Positions 33,203 through 41,650 of a DNA stretch of 59,021 nt are shown here, in pieces; the stretch's first letter is position 1, and each line of letters starts with the position of its first letter. The stretch is taken from positions 1-59,021 of IMG/VR virus record IMGVR_UViG_3300006329_000017, one strand, 5' to 3'. Made by a program: the position numbers and the translations under genes. The notes under the pieces are model-generated. The model was not told where the DNA came from and searched no databases. It was given only the letters and a program-made list of their open reading frames with translations. The stretch is from a virus.

Positions 33203-33893
33203 TATCTGGCTCCAATGCAATCAGATATTCTAATGATGACACATTATCCTCAGCAGCTTTACTTATGACACCAGTAAACTTGGCAACCTTACACTCATAT
33301 ATGTCTAACTTATATGATGTACATAGTTTTCCTGGTCTTATTACACTTAGGTTCTCGATCTTGAGACAGAAACAAAACTCTCGATCAACTGAACCTAACT
33401 CTATTTCTAGAGAGTTAGATGCTGAGTTCCTTTTATCAGTGACAATAGCAGAAAGCTTGCCTTGGTTACCAGTAAAACAAATATCTGGCAACTGATAAGT
33501 GGATGCTATTCTCTGAATCTGGTTAAGGTTCGTAACGTCCAACGAAGTTGATACAACTGGGTCACCCATGTCCTGTATGGTCTCAGGAGGTTGAGTAACC
33601 ATACGTTCTTCAGCATAGTAATACTTAATAAGACTACGCTTCGAAACAATATCTACACGTTGTTCTTGGAACTCAACGTCACCATTTTCCAACGTCTTGA
33701 TACTGTTAATCAGGTTACCTAGATCATAGATCGGTGCCTGTTTCTTAAAAGTAAACGCAGGGAAATCTGCAGCAGCAAGAATGTTCTTGTTGTTTGAGAT
33801 TGTTGCAACTTTGTTGCCTGGTTTAAACACAATAGAAGGGTTAATTTCTCTGAAAGAAGTCAACACTTCCATTTCATAATCAGTAAATTTCAT
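33192..33893 (-). CDS. 45: Sliding clamp gp45
   Basis: Trimeric PCNA-like ring that holds the polymerase on DNA and, in T4, mobilises late transcription with gp55 and gp33. ATG 33893 overlaps the DUF3310 stop as TGATG; 233 aa. Family signatures include the start KFTDYEMEVLTSFREINPSI and a typical T4-like clamp C-terminus (SLEYLIALEPDS). The known coupling of gp45 with gp55-directed late promoters fits the NATAAATA sites in this window. Confidence 0.92.
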   Translation of the reverse strand: MKFTDYEMEVLTSFREINPSIVFKPGNKVATISNNKNILAAADFPAFTFKKQAPIYDLGNLINSIKTLENGDVEFQEQRVDIVSKRSLIKYYYAEERMVTQPPETIQDMGDPVVSTSLDVTNLNQIQRIASTYQLPDICFTGNQGKLSAIVTDKRNSASNSLEIELGSVDREFCFCLKIENLSVIRPGKLCTSYKLDIYECKVAKFTGVISKAAEDNVSSLEYLIALEPDSEY

Positions 33894-34201
33894 CAATAGC
33901 TTAACTCCTGAGATGGGATGTCATTAATTTGCACGTCTCCAGGATAAGATGTTCCTGAGAAGTAATATAATAGTATAGCATAATGAATGATTTTTAGCAC
34001 GTCATTTTTATGCTGTCCTTTTTTAGCATACCTAGAAGCATACTTAATAATATTGGATTGACAGAACGCTTCTGCTGTACCGATAGCCTCAAGTAGGTCT
34101 AAGGTCTGTACACTCTTCTCATCTTTAGAATAGTGTGATCTGTATGTGCCACCAATATAGTCTTGCACAATTTTAATAGTGTCGTTTTCCCTATACTTCA
34201 T
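33893..34201 (-). CDS. DUF3310-type small protein
   Basis: A 102-aa protein with the DUF3310 pattern: an N-terminal arm, IGTAEAFCQSNIIKYASRYAKKG (the GNxxKYxxRxxKK block) and a helical C-terminus. DUF3310 proteins are widespread in phages and sit near nucleotide or replication genes; some are annotated as nucleotide kinases without firm proof. Translation is coupled to gp45 and the oxygenase by overlaps. Confidence 0.8.
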   Translation of the reverse strand: MKYRENDTIKIVQDYIGGTYRSHYSKDEKSVQTLDLLEAIGTAEAFCQSNIIKYASRYAKKGQHKNDVLKIIHYAILLYYFSGTSYPGDVQINDIPSQELSY

Positions 34202-34752
34202 GAGAATCTTTCTAGTTGAGTAAAATAAACATCATCGCATTCGACATGAGATAATGCTTCTCTGACAAATGGATTTCTAACATTTGATTGGTTCCACCAG
34301 TGAACAACTTGTCTTGTTCCTCTAGTAACTGGTCTTACTTGATGTACTATACCAGTTGGATAGACTACTGCCCATCCTGCAGGTAACTTAGTATACACCG
34401 AGTAGTCACCTAAACGCAACTCTAACTCACCACCTTCGTAATCTTCATTAAGAAACAGTGTGGTGGAGACATCGAGTCGCATACCATCTGCGTTTGTAAT
34501 TTCATCAGCGTGCCAACCATAATTATCTCCTTGGAGATATTCTTTATAGGTGAAACCTGATCTGTAATTACTGCATGTAAGGGCATCATGACCAGATCGA
34601 TCCACATACATGTCAAGGATACCATCCTCGTGACTAAATCCTTTCATTTCTATACAGGACTTGAGGTGGTTTCCCACCACCTCTGCCTGTAGATTGCTAG
34701 TAAGAACTTGGTCTATCTGTTTCTGGTTCAGAATTCTGATCTTGTGGAACAT
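34198..34752 (-). CDS. PKHD-type 2OG-Fe(II) hydroxylase
   Basis: A 184-aa oxygenase with iron ligands H81 and D83 (GWHADE) and H137 (PTGIVHQV), and R147 ten residues after the last His for 2-oxoglutarate. Strand DVSTTLFLNEDYEGGELEL fits the PiuC/PKHD family, which is common in cyanophages. The substrate is unknown. Start ATG 34752 lies inside the end of the cobS-like gene (56-base overlap), which is long for this genome; the N-terminal residues FHKIRILNQKQIDQ support it. Confidence 0.85.
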   Translation of the reverse strand: MFHKIRILNQKQIDQVLTSNLQAEVVGNHLKSCIEMKGFSHEDGILDMYVDRSGHDALTCSNYRSGFTYKEYLQGDNYGWHADEITNADGMRLDVSTTLFLNEDYEGGELELRLGDYSVYTKLPAGWAVVYPTGIVHQVRPVTRGTRQVVHWWNQSNVRNPFVREALSHVECDDVYFTQLERFS

Positions 34753-35875
34753 ATGCGTCAGGTAGGTCTACTTTAGCGTCAATTTTGGTGTAGAGTTCTA
34801 AGAATGACTCCTTAGTCTCATCGTCAAAGCGGTTTAAACATACTTTAAGTGCCTTCATACGGTCTTTAAAGATGGCAAACGCACGGATTACATGAACCAA
34901 TCTACGAGTTGAGATTACTTCATCGACCCCACCTTCAGCGAAGGTCTTACGGATGATCTCTGCCCATGTAACAAGATTCTCTGTGTACTCATCGTCACAG
35001 CAGTTTAATTCTGTGCAATAGTTGTTAAGAATCTTCTTCTCATAGTTAACATTAGGGTATTCTTGCTCAAATGTCAAGGGGAACCTCTCTAGGAATGCTT
35101 CATTCAGTACATTAGTACCAACGAACCTACCATCGTCAGATCCTTTACCCTTAGTGTTAGCAGTTGCGATAACTGTAAATCCTGGAGCAGGTTTTACATA
35201 CTTCCCAACCTTCTTGAGGAATACACCCTTGCCTTCCAAAATTGATTGTAGGCAGAGGATTTTATTACTGGCGAGGTCAAGTTCGTCGAGTAAGAGAACT
35301 GCTCCACGTTGGAGTGCTTCGATGACAGGACCGTTATGCCAAACAGTTGACCCATCAACAAGACGGAAACCACCAATAAGATCATCTTCATCTGTTTCTA
35401 CTGTAATGTTTACACGAATAAGGTCTCTACCTAACTGAGCACATGATTGCTCTACACCGAATGTCTTACCGTTGCCAGACAATCCTGTGATGAATATAGG
35501 ATAGAAGATCTTGGATTTTATAACCTTCTTAAGGTCGTTAAATGTACCGAATGGAACATAGTTTGGATCCTTATCGGGTACTAAGTCCTTACTTGCTAAG
35601 TAGGATGGGTCAAATGAATCAACGAGTTGAGTCTTTGGTTGTGTTGACTCTTTATAAGTCTTTTCTAATGCTTCACGAACTGTGAATGTCCAGTTGCCCT
35701 TGCTTGTCTTCTGCACTAGGTTGGAACATGATCTAGTAAGTCTTGCATATATGCTAGGAGTCTTTACTCCGAAGTGTTTTGCTGCGTCTGCTACTCTCTT
35801 GCTTGTAAAATCACCCTTGTCTGGTGATAGGAAGTTTAGTAGTTCGTCATTGCTGAATGTTGATGTAAAAGGCAT
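34697..35875 (-). CDS. cobS: CobS-like AAA+ ATPase
   Basis: 392 aa with an N-terminal winged region (about 1-80) and a MoxR/CobS-type AAA+ domain: Walker A GLSGNGKT (131-138), Walker B LLLDELD (194-200), sensor 1 ATANT. In bacteria CobS forms the cobalt chelatase with CobT and CobN. The cyanophage gene was named on this basis, but no B12 pathway is present. The neighbouring VWA/HExxH gene makes an AAA+-VWA chaperone pair more likely; see findings. Confidence 0.88.
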   Translation of the reverse strand: MPFTSTFSNDELLNFLSPDKGDFTSKRVADAAKHFGVKTPSIYARLTRSCSNLVQKTSKGNWTFTVREALEKTYKESTQPKTQLVDSFDPSYLASKDLVPDKDPNYVPFGTFNDLKKVIKSKIFYPIFITGLSGNGKTFGVEQSCAQLGRDLIRVNITVETDEDDLIGGFRLVDGSTVWHNGPVIEALQRGAVLLLDELDLASNKILCLQSILEGKGVFLKKVGKYVKPAPGFTVIATANTKGKGSDDGRFVGTNVLNEAFLERFPLTFEQEYPNVNYEKKILNNYCTELNCCDDEYTENLVTWAEIIRKTFAEGGVDEVISTRRLVHVIRAFAIFKDRMKALKVCLNRFDDETKESFLELYTKIDAKVDLPDAYVPQDQNSEPETDRPSSY

Positions 35876-35905
35876 TGGATTTTTGTTTCTATAGTATTAA
35901 TGATA

Positions 35906-35919
35906 TAGCCATATGGCTA
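35906..35919. promoter_or_regulatory. Perfect 14-bp palindrome upstream of cobS
   Basis: TAGCCATATGGCTA is a perfect inverted repeat 31-44 bases before the cobS start, extended imperfectly on both sides (GATA...TATC). An operator or protein-binding site is possible. Confidence 0.5.
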
Positions 35920-35930
35920 CGATATCAAGT

Positions 35931-35963
35931 GATAGTGGACACTAATAATAGTGTCACGCTATC
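35931..35963. repeat. Hairpin spanning the VWA stop codon
   Basis: GATAG and GACACTA pair with TAGTGTC and CTATC around an ATAA loop (12 paired positions with a small internal bulge). It includes the TGA of the VWA gene. No T tract follows, so it may be an mRNA stabiliser or regulatory stem rather than a terminator. Confidence 0.5.
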
Positions 35964-38164
35964 TGTCCTGCGAAGGTTGATAGGAGTCTTCTGTTAGACC
36001 CTTTACCCTTAAGAGATTTCTTAAAAGCATTCCTCAAGTCACGCTTGTTTGGGTTCTCCTTGACCTCCATGGATGTTTCCTCGGTCTTAGGTGGAGCGAT
36101 AACATACAACTCAGAGTATGCTGATGATTTTACAATGGCAAGTTTGTCTTTCTTCCACTGTTTCTTGTACTCATCTTGCTCCCAGATACCTTGACGGTTT
36201 AAGTAAGAACTGAACTCTCTTGGTGAGCAGAGACGGAACCCAATTACGTTGCACCATGTGTATCTGTCTCTGATTACTCTAATAAGTGCTGAAGTCATAC
36301 CATAACCACCGTTCTTGATATCTGTGTAGTACCTACCAGTTTTCTTATCTCTAAGAATAGTATTGTAACCACAGTGATACTCATAGTTTCTGTCAACGTA
36401 ATCAGTTTTTTGATGTACATAACCAATTTGCTGTGCTTCACCATCAGATAGAACAACTAAGTGACATTTTTCTACACCATGTGCTGTTTTCCACTTAGGT
36501 AAAAGATCTACCATAGTTGCTAGTCCTTCGTTAAGTGGAGTTCCACCTAGTCCTAGGAAGTATGGTGGTTGTGGTACTCTCATTGAGTCATAACTGTAAG
36601 AATGATATCTCTCAAAGTACTTTCCAACTCTGAAAAGATTTCTAGCATGTCTAGCAAACTCTTTATTGTTAACTTCACTTGTCAAGAAGTTGTATAGTCT
36701 GAATCTTGCGTCCATCCATAGGTCACCTAGGTCTTGCTTTGCAATCTTCTCAAGAGAATCACGATCTTTATATCCATAGTAACCATCGTGCTCACATACG
36801 AAAGCATATACATCGAATGGGATGTTAACTTTATTACAGAACTGACATAAGTTGATAAGTTGCTTGATAGTAGGGAAGATTTCGTTGCTCATAGAACCAG
36901 ACCAATCAAGTAGGAATACTAGACCATGGTTCTTACCATTTGGTACTGCTGTAATCTTTCTGAATATGTCATCAGAGTACTTGTACTTGTGAAGTTTAGT
37001 TGTATCAAGTGTACCAGTTCTTGATTCTGCAGAACGTGCATGTGATGTTGCTGCTTTCTTACACTCGAACTCTTTTACAAGGTATGATACGTCTTTTTTA
37101 GATCCTTGTAGGAACTCATGATACTCTCTATCAATCCAATCGAAACTCTTAGTACCATTATGAATCTCAGTGTCTTCTCTCCACACTTGCTCACATTTGT
37201 CCCAGATATAGTCAGGTTTTACAACAACTTTATCAGATTTTACTGTAGGAACGTTAGTGTAGATTGACTCATAACCATCTGTCTTTGCCATCTCTTGAGT
37301 TTTAGAATCAAATGACTCTTGAGTAGTAACTTCTGAGTGCTCTTCCCATGTTTCGCCACCTTCTCTACCGTGGTCTGGTAATTCACCTAGTGCTGAGTCA
37401 CCACCGAAGGCATCAACATCATTTTCTGTCTTATCCCATGGTTGGTTAGGGTTGATGATCTCTTGATCAGGAGTCTGTTCTCCTTCTTCTTCTTTTTCTT
37501 CCTTATCACCCTTTCCTTCTGATAGATCTTCACCTTCTGGAAATTCTGGAGGTGTTCCTTGACCGCCACCACTTACAGGGATTGAGAATGATGTCTCTTC
37601 CTGTGCTTCTTCCTTTTGTTTCTTATCAAATTCTGCTTTCATGTACTTAAATATATCCTTCGCAGCACTCAGTGCTTCCGCAAATGTCTCAGCAACCCCT
37701 ACAGCGTCTCTGAGAGGTCTCTCAGCATCATTAAATGGGATCATTGCATATGAACCAACCTTAAAGTGAAGGTTAACTCTGTCAATGAATGATAGTTCCT
37801 CTATATCTCTGGTGTTTATGTCGAAGAAATCGATATCATTAAGTGTCTCATAACCTTTATAGAAGTCTTTTGTAAGACCAGGATACTTACGCTTCATTAA
37901 CTTCTCAATGCGTGCATCCTCAGTTACGTTTATGAATGCCATTGGGACACCGATCTTTTTAGGGTCTTCGTTTGGTGTGAAGAGTGCGTGTCCTACCTCA
38001 TGACCCACGAGCATATTATATACGTCATTGCTTGTTTCCCAGATTGGGAGTGTCAAAACACGATTCTCTACATCAAAGGATGCTGTTTCTACTTTCTTGT
38101 GCTCCACGACTAGATTCTCTGTTGCGAGGAGTTTAGCAAGGGTTCCTTTGATCTCGTGGTTCAT
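35954..38164 (-). CDS. VWA-domain protein with HExxH zinc motif (CobT-like)
   Basis: ATG 38164 gives 736 aa. N-terminal region has GHEVGHALFT (HExxH at 55-59) followed by INVTEDARIEKL, like a metallopeptidase or metal site. Then come a long acidic, glutamate-rich linker, a von Willebrand A domain with the MIDAS motif DWSGSMS, and a second acidic/MIDAS-like region (LSDGEAQQIG). Chelatase CobT/ChlD and ViaA-type proteins share the acidic-VWA plan. It is placed just upstream of the cobS-like ATPase. Function unproven; a partner of that ATPase is the best inference. Confidence 0.85.
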   Translation of the reverse strand: MNHEIKGTLAKLLATENLVVEHKKVETASFDVENRVLTLPIWETSNDVYNMLVGHEVGHALFTPNEDPKKIGVPMAFINVTEDARIEKLMKRKYPGLTKDFYKGYETLNDIDFFDINTRDIEELSFIDRVNLHFKVGSYAMIPFNDAERPLRDAVGVAETFAEALSAAKDIFKYMKAEFDKKQKEEAQEETSFSIPVSGGGQGTPPEFPEGEDLSEGKGDKEEKEEEGEQTPDQEIINPNQPWDKTENDVDAFGGDSALGELPDHGREGGETWEEHSEVTTQESFDSKTQEMAKTDGYESIYTNVPTVKSDKVVVKPDYIWDKCEQVWREDTEIHNGTKSFDWIDREYHEFLQGSKKDVSYLVKEFECKKAATSHARSAESRTGTLDTTKLHKYKYSDDIFRKITAVPNGKNHGLVFLLDWSGSMSNEIFPTIKQLINLCQFCNKVNIPFDVYAFVCEHDGYYGYKDRDSLEKIAKQDLGDLWMDARFRLYNFLTSEVNNKEFARHARNLFRVGKYFERYHSYSYDSMRVPQPPYFLGLGGTPLNEGLATMVDLLPKWKTAHGVEKCHLVVLSDGEAQQIGYVHQKTDYVDRNYEYHCGYNTILRDKKTGRYYTDIKNGGYGMTSALIRVIRDRYTWCNVIGFRLCSPREFSSYLNRQGIWEQDEYKKQWKKDKLAIVKSSAYSELYVIAPPKTEETSMEVKENPNKRDLRNAFKKSLKGKGSNRRLLSTFAGQIA

Positions 38165-38343
38165 CGTATTTTTTCGTATTTGTTTTGTATATACACATGA
38201 TAATCGAAAACCCTCCGCTTGGGAGGGTTTAGTAGACACTTTTTTAAGTGGTTGCGTCTGGCTCGTGCTTGCCTTAATGCTTGTGGTTTTAGCTTTCGCT
38301 TGGGTGGCTTCCCAGAATTATGTTGCCAGTTGGGGGTGGTCAT
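38161..38343 (-). CDS. Basic 60-aa protein containing a terminator hairpin
   Basis: 60 aa, rich in K, R and P (KPPKRKLKPQALRQARARRN), preceded by GGACA. Its TGA overlaps the VWA ATG (ATGA), as at many real junctions here. However, a terminator-like hairpin (38208-38230) lies inside its coding sequence, so readthrough would be needed for the last third. Either a real nucleic-acid-binding micro-protein or a shorter peptide. Moderate confidence. Confidence 0.5.
   Translation of the reverse strand: MTTPNWQHNSGKPPKRKLKPQALRQARARRNHLKKCLLNPPKRRVFDYHVYIQNKYEKIR
38208..38230 (-). terminator. Terminator-like hairpin
   Basis: A 9-bp stem (AAACCCTCC/GGAGGGTTT) with a 5-base loop and a short T4 end on the minus strand. 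Lies after the 55-aa gene and inside the 60-aa frame. The short T run suggests partial termination. Confidence 0.6.
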
Positions 38344-38347
38344 TGTC

Positions 38348-38515
38348 CTAAAAGGATGCTTCTGCTAGTGTATCATGTAAATCTGCAGCGTCAAACTGCA
38401 CATAAGTCAACTCATCATTGTATACCCATCTAATCTTAGACCATATAAAGACAAATTCGTCTTCACTTAAGTCTAAAAAGAGTGCTCGCTCATTCCAATA
38501 GATGTGATAGGTCAT
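38348..38515 (-). CDS. Conserved cyanophage 55-aa protein
   Basis: 55 aa from ATG 38515 (overlapping the gp46 stop as ATGA) to TAG 38348. Starts TYHIYWNERALFLDLSEDEF, which I recognise as a short family that follows gp46 in cyanophages. Acidic, no catalytic motif. Function unknown, possibly tied to recombination by position. Confidence 0.72.
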   Translation of the reverse strand: MTYHIYWNERALFLDLSEDEFVFIWSKIRWVYNDELTYVQFDAADLHDTLAEASF

Positions 38516-40230
38516 GTGTCGTCTTGGATTTTCATGGTGGAAAAGTCGGACTGCTTATCGAATGAGATAATCCGTTCGAATTTATCTAATAGTATATCAC
38601 CTTTATGGGATATTACAAATAGATTAGTATTCAGACCCAATCCCCTTAGAATCTTGAGTAGTTCATCAGTACTACCCTGATCAAGGGAAGAATCAAATAC
38701 TTCATCGAGGATTAGTAAATTTGTACTAACACTGTTCTTCATCTTGGCGATTTCTCTCCAAGTAAAGAGTAATGCTAGGTCAATCTTCTGCTTCTCACCC
38801 TCTGAAAAGGACGCATATGAGAAAGAATCCCTGTATCTAGACAGTATATTCTCATTAAAGTTCTCATCCAGAGTGAAATTCACATAGAAGTCCATACTCT
38901 GAAGATATTTATTGATTTTATTGTTTATAACAGGTACAAATTTCGAAACAATCTTGGACTTGATACCATCATCCCTTAACAACCCAGACACCACCTTAAG
39001 ATTGTCTGCCTGTTTGTTCACGTTGGCACAAAACTTCTCTTTCTCTCCTAATTTCCACTCAAAATGGACTAAATCCTGCTTCTCTTGCTCTAAATTAGTT
39101 GCTTCACTACCTACCTCTGTCATCAACCTAGTATTCTCTTTCAGAATACGCACCTCTTCCTTGGTTAGTGCCTGTATTTCATACCTATAACCGTTAACAA
39201 CTGATGATTTCTCTCTCAGATCCTTTACTTCGGTGTCCATACTATTAATATGGTCTTTGATCTGGGTATGTGCAATATTATACTCTTCTACCTTATCTTT
39301 TAGTTCTGTAATCTTTGTGTGCTTAAGTGATTCATCAATAGTTTGAGTACATACTGGACAAGAATCATTCTTTTCGAAGAAATTCATGTCTTTTTCAGAG
39401 TCTTTCTTCTTAAGATTGATCTTGGTCTTCATTATCTTGACCTTCTCAAGTTTTTCTATTGACCTATCAAGTTCTAAGAGTTGTGGAGTGATCTTATTGA
39501 TCTCCTTTTCCTTCTCTTTTATCTGATCTTTGATCTCTTCTACTCTCTTCTCATTATCCTCAAACTTTTTCATCATATTACCAGTAGTTCTCTGGTCTAC
39601 CTGCTCTAAGTTCTCTATATTTTTTCTTTGCATCTCAACTTTCTGTTGAGCAAGATCTAATTCATACTCACACTGGTTTTTTTCTTCTCTAACATCCTTC
39701 ATCCTCTCTTTGAGGAGTCCATTCATGAACGAGAAGATCTGGATGTCCAATATATCTTCGATAACTTCTCGCCTGTTAGGTGCGGTAAGTTGCATGAAGG
39801 GGACAAATGTGGATGAACCAAGGATGACGACCTGTGTGAAACTCTTGTAGTTGAGTTTGAGAATACTCTGTTCGAGATATTTCTGAGTATCTTTAACTGC
39901 AGCGTCCTGATCAAGGAGATCACTGTTCCTAAAAATCTGAAAGACATTTGGTTTAACTGCTCTAATTACTTTGTATTTAATAGTTCCAACTGTAAATTCC
40001 ACCTCAACCCTGAGTTCCTTCTCATTAATACTGTTAATAAGTTGTGATCTGCTGATCTTTCTAAAGGGTTTATTAAATAAAGCAAAGCACAGGGCATCCA
40101 ACATGGTGGATTTACCTGCACCGTTACTCCCTACAATAAGGGTACTCTGTTTTTCACCCAGTGGAATCTCTGTGAACTGCTGTCCTGTGGACAGGAAGTT
40201 CTTCCATCTGATCTTCTCAAATTTAATCAT
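38512..40230 (-). CDS. 46: Recombination endonuclease subunit gp46 (Rad50-like)
   Basis: 572-aa SMC-type ATPase that, with gp47, degrades host DNA and starts recombination-dependent replication. Walker A GSNGAGKS (34-41), long coiled coils on either side of a zinc hook (SCPVCTQ), signature ASFSEGEKQK and Walker B LLILDEVFDSSLD. Complete. Overlaps the next small gene and the 55-aa gene. Confidence 0.95.
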   Translation of the reverse strand: MIKFEKIRWKNFLSTGQQFTEIPLGEKQSTLIVGSNGAGKSTMLDALCFALFNKPFRKISRSQLINSINEKELRVEVEFTVGTIKYKVIRAVKPNVFQIFRNSDLLDQDAAVKDTQKYLEQSILKLNYKSFTQVVILGSSTFVPFMQLTAPNRREVIEDILDIQIFSFMNGLLKERMKDVREEKNQCEYELDLAQQKVEMQRKNIENLEQVDQRTTGNMMKKFEDNEKRVEEIKDQIKEKEKEINKITPQLLELDRSIEKLEKVKIMKTKINLKKKDSEKDMNFFEKNDSCPVCTQTIDESLKHTKITELKDKVEEYNIAHTQIKDHINSMDTEVKDLREKSSVVNGYRYEIQALTKEEVRILKENTRLMTEVGSEATNLEQEKQDLVHFEWKLGEKEKFCANVNKQADNLKVVSGLLRDDGIKSKIVSKFVPVINNKINKYLQSMDFYVNFTLDENFNENILSRYRDSFSYASFSEGEKQKIDLALLFTWREIAKMKNSVSTNLLILDEVFDSSLDQGSTDELLKILRGLGLNTNLFVISHKGDILLDKFERIISFDKQSDFSTMKIQDDT

Positions 40231-40486
40231 GCAATGAGGGAGGAAATACTATATCGTCAGGTTGGATGACAGTGTAATGATACCCAAACTGATGACAGTT
40301 TTCTTTTACTTGGTCTTCATCAATCTCCATCATTCTAAGATCTCGATTGTATCCGTCTGCAACCAAGTGTTGATGATAACGTTCAGCATCATCAGGGTGC
40401 TCAAAAATTTGGACTACTCTTTCTTTGAGTGTTTCATCTCTAACAGCATACACCCCTCCGCTTCTTTTGTCAACTAGAACGTACAT
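40223..40486 (-). CDS. DUF3110-like small protein
   Basis: 87 aa from ATG 40486 (TGATG overlap with the gp47 stop). MYVLVDKRSGGVYAVRD, then IFEHPDDAERYHQHLVADGY, resembles the DUF3110 proteins of cyanobacteria (FExEDDAxRYxxLLEA). Conserved between gp46 and gp47 in cyanophages. Function unknown. Confidence 0.75.
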   Translation of the reverse strand: MYVLVDKRSGGVYAVRDETLKERVVQIFEHPDDAERYHQHLVADGYNRDLRMMEIDEDQVKENCHQFGYHYTVIQPDDIVFPPSLHD

Positions 40487-41520
40487 CAAATCCTCTGTGC
40501 TTCTACATAAAGTGACTTAAGGATAGCAAATATTTCATCCTTATTATCAATTTCACTCACACATTTCTGTAAAATAGTTAGAGTGTCTTCTGCTTCTATA
40601 GAATCATCAACATCCTCTAAATGTAAGAACTGATCTTCTATAATTTTTAGGTCAGCAACATCAGCATCATTAATAGATTTTAAAGTCTTATCAAATAGAA
40701 CTCTATCCTCCTTTGTCTCAACGATTAGCTTGACGTAGCTACCTTTTAGAGTGTTATATTGTATATCAGAGGTCTCTTCATCCTTATAAACGATCTTATG
40801 AAACATTTTGTTGGGATTCTTATGAAAACTTAACCTCTTAGTTTTAGTATTTAGTGTATGGAACCCTCTTTCTTGACCGTAATCATTCCAATAGAGTTGG
40901 TACGGGTTACCTAGGTAGTGAATGTTACCCTTTACACTCTTCATATGGAAATGACCAGTGCATGTTAGATCAAACCTATCGAATATAGAGGGATCGTCTC
41001 CGTGTTCCATGGTGTGACCTGGAACAGCCTCAAAACCGTTAAGCTCAAGATGCCCAAGACAGACGCTCGCATTACTAGAAGAGATAAGATCATAGGATCT
41101 CTTTCTGTTTTCGTCACATATCCAAGGTATAAGAAGAAAATCACACCCGTCAACAGATAGTTCAGTTGGCTCAGCGATAACTGTAATGTTCTCGTATTCA
41201 GCAAGTAATAGTTCTGGTGAGTTAACTCTAAGAGTGTTTTTGTAGTAAATGTCATGGTTACCTACCATCATATACTGCTTCACCCCTCTCTTTAGAAGAG
41301 GATCGAACCACATTTCTTTAGCAGCATCTAATGAGAAAAAATTAACATACTTTCTTCTATCGAAAGTGTCTCCTAAATTGATGATCGTTTTGATCTTATG
41401 CTTATCAATGAAAGGAAGTACTGTTTCGGTATAAAAAGTTCTGTATTTGTCTATGTAATATTGGTTGTCATTTCTGACACCAAAGTGTTGATCAGTTATC
41501 AGTAGGATCTTGGATGTCAT
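40486..41520 (-). CDS. 47: Recombination endonuclease subunit gp47 (Mre11-like)
   Basis: 344-aa calcineurin-like phosphoesterase nuclease. Metal motifs: TDQHFG near the start, NLGDTFDRR, VGNHDIYY and CTGHFH. Forms the nuclease complex with gp46. The start overlaps the 52-aa gene. Confidence 0.95.
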   Translation of the reverse strand: MTSKILLITDQHFGVRNDNQYYIDKYRTFYTETVLPFIDKHKIKTIINLGDTFDRRKYVNFFSLDAAKEMWFDPLLKRGVKQYMMVGNHDIYYKNTLRVNSPELLLAEYENITVIAEPTELSVDGCDFLLIPWICDENRKRSYDLISSSNASVCLGHLELNGFEAVPGHTMEHGDDPSIFDRFDLTCTGHFHMKSVKGNIHYLGNPYQLYWNDYGQERGFHTLNTKTKRLSFHKNPNKMFHKIVYKDEETSDIQYNTLKGSYVKLIVETKEDRVLFDKTLKSINDADVADLKIIEDQFLHLEDVDDSIEAEDTLTILQKCVSEIDNKDEIFAILKSLYVEAQRI

Positions 41521-41650
41521 ACTCTATAGTCACCTTCTTACTCATCCTACCACGAGAATCCAAATATGTCGAGTGCTCTATATTGATGTCGTCTTTCATC
41601 ATTGAGATCTCATCCAACAGCAGTTTTAATCTATCGTTTGTTCTACCCAT
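41492..41650 (-). CDS. Conserved small protein between gp55 and gp47
   Basis: 52 aa from ATG 41650 (inside the last codons of gp55) to TGA 41492 (inside the start of gp47). The sequence RTNDRLKLLLDEISMMKDDI with GRMSKKVTIEYDI is familiar from cyanophages. Short helix plus strand. Function unknown. Overlaps on both sides argue that it is real. Confidence 0.7.
   Translation of the reverse strand: MGRTNDRLKLLLDEISMMKDDINIEHSTYLDSRGRMSKKVTIEYDIQDPTDN

Noticed and set aside
34697-35875. Claim that the phage makes cobalamin through CobS
   Set aside because: Only an AAA+ subunit is present; no CobN or other pathway genes are in the window, and the partner gene suggests another role.
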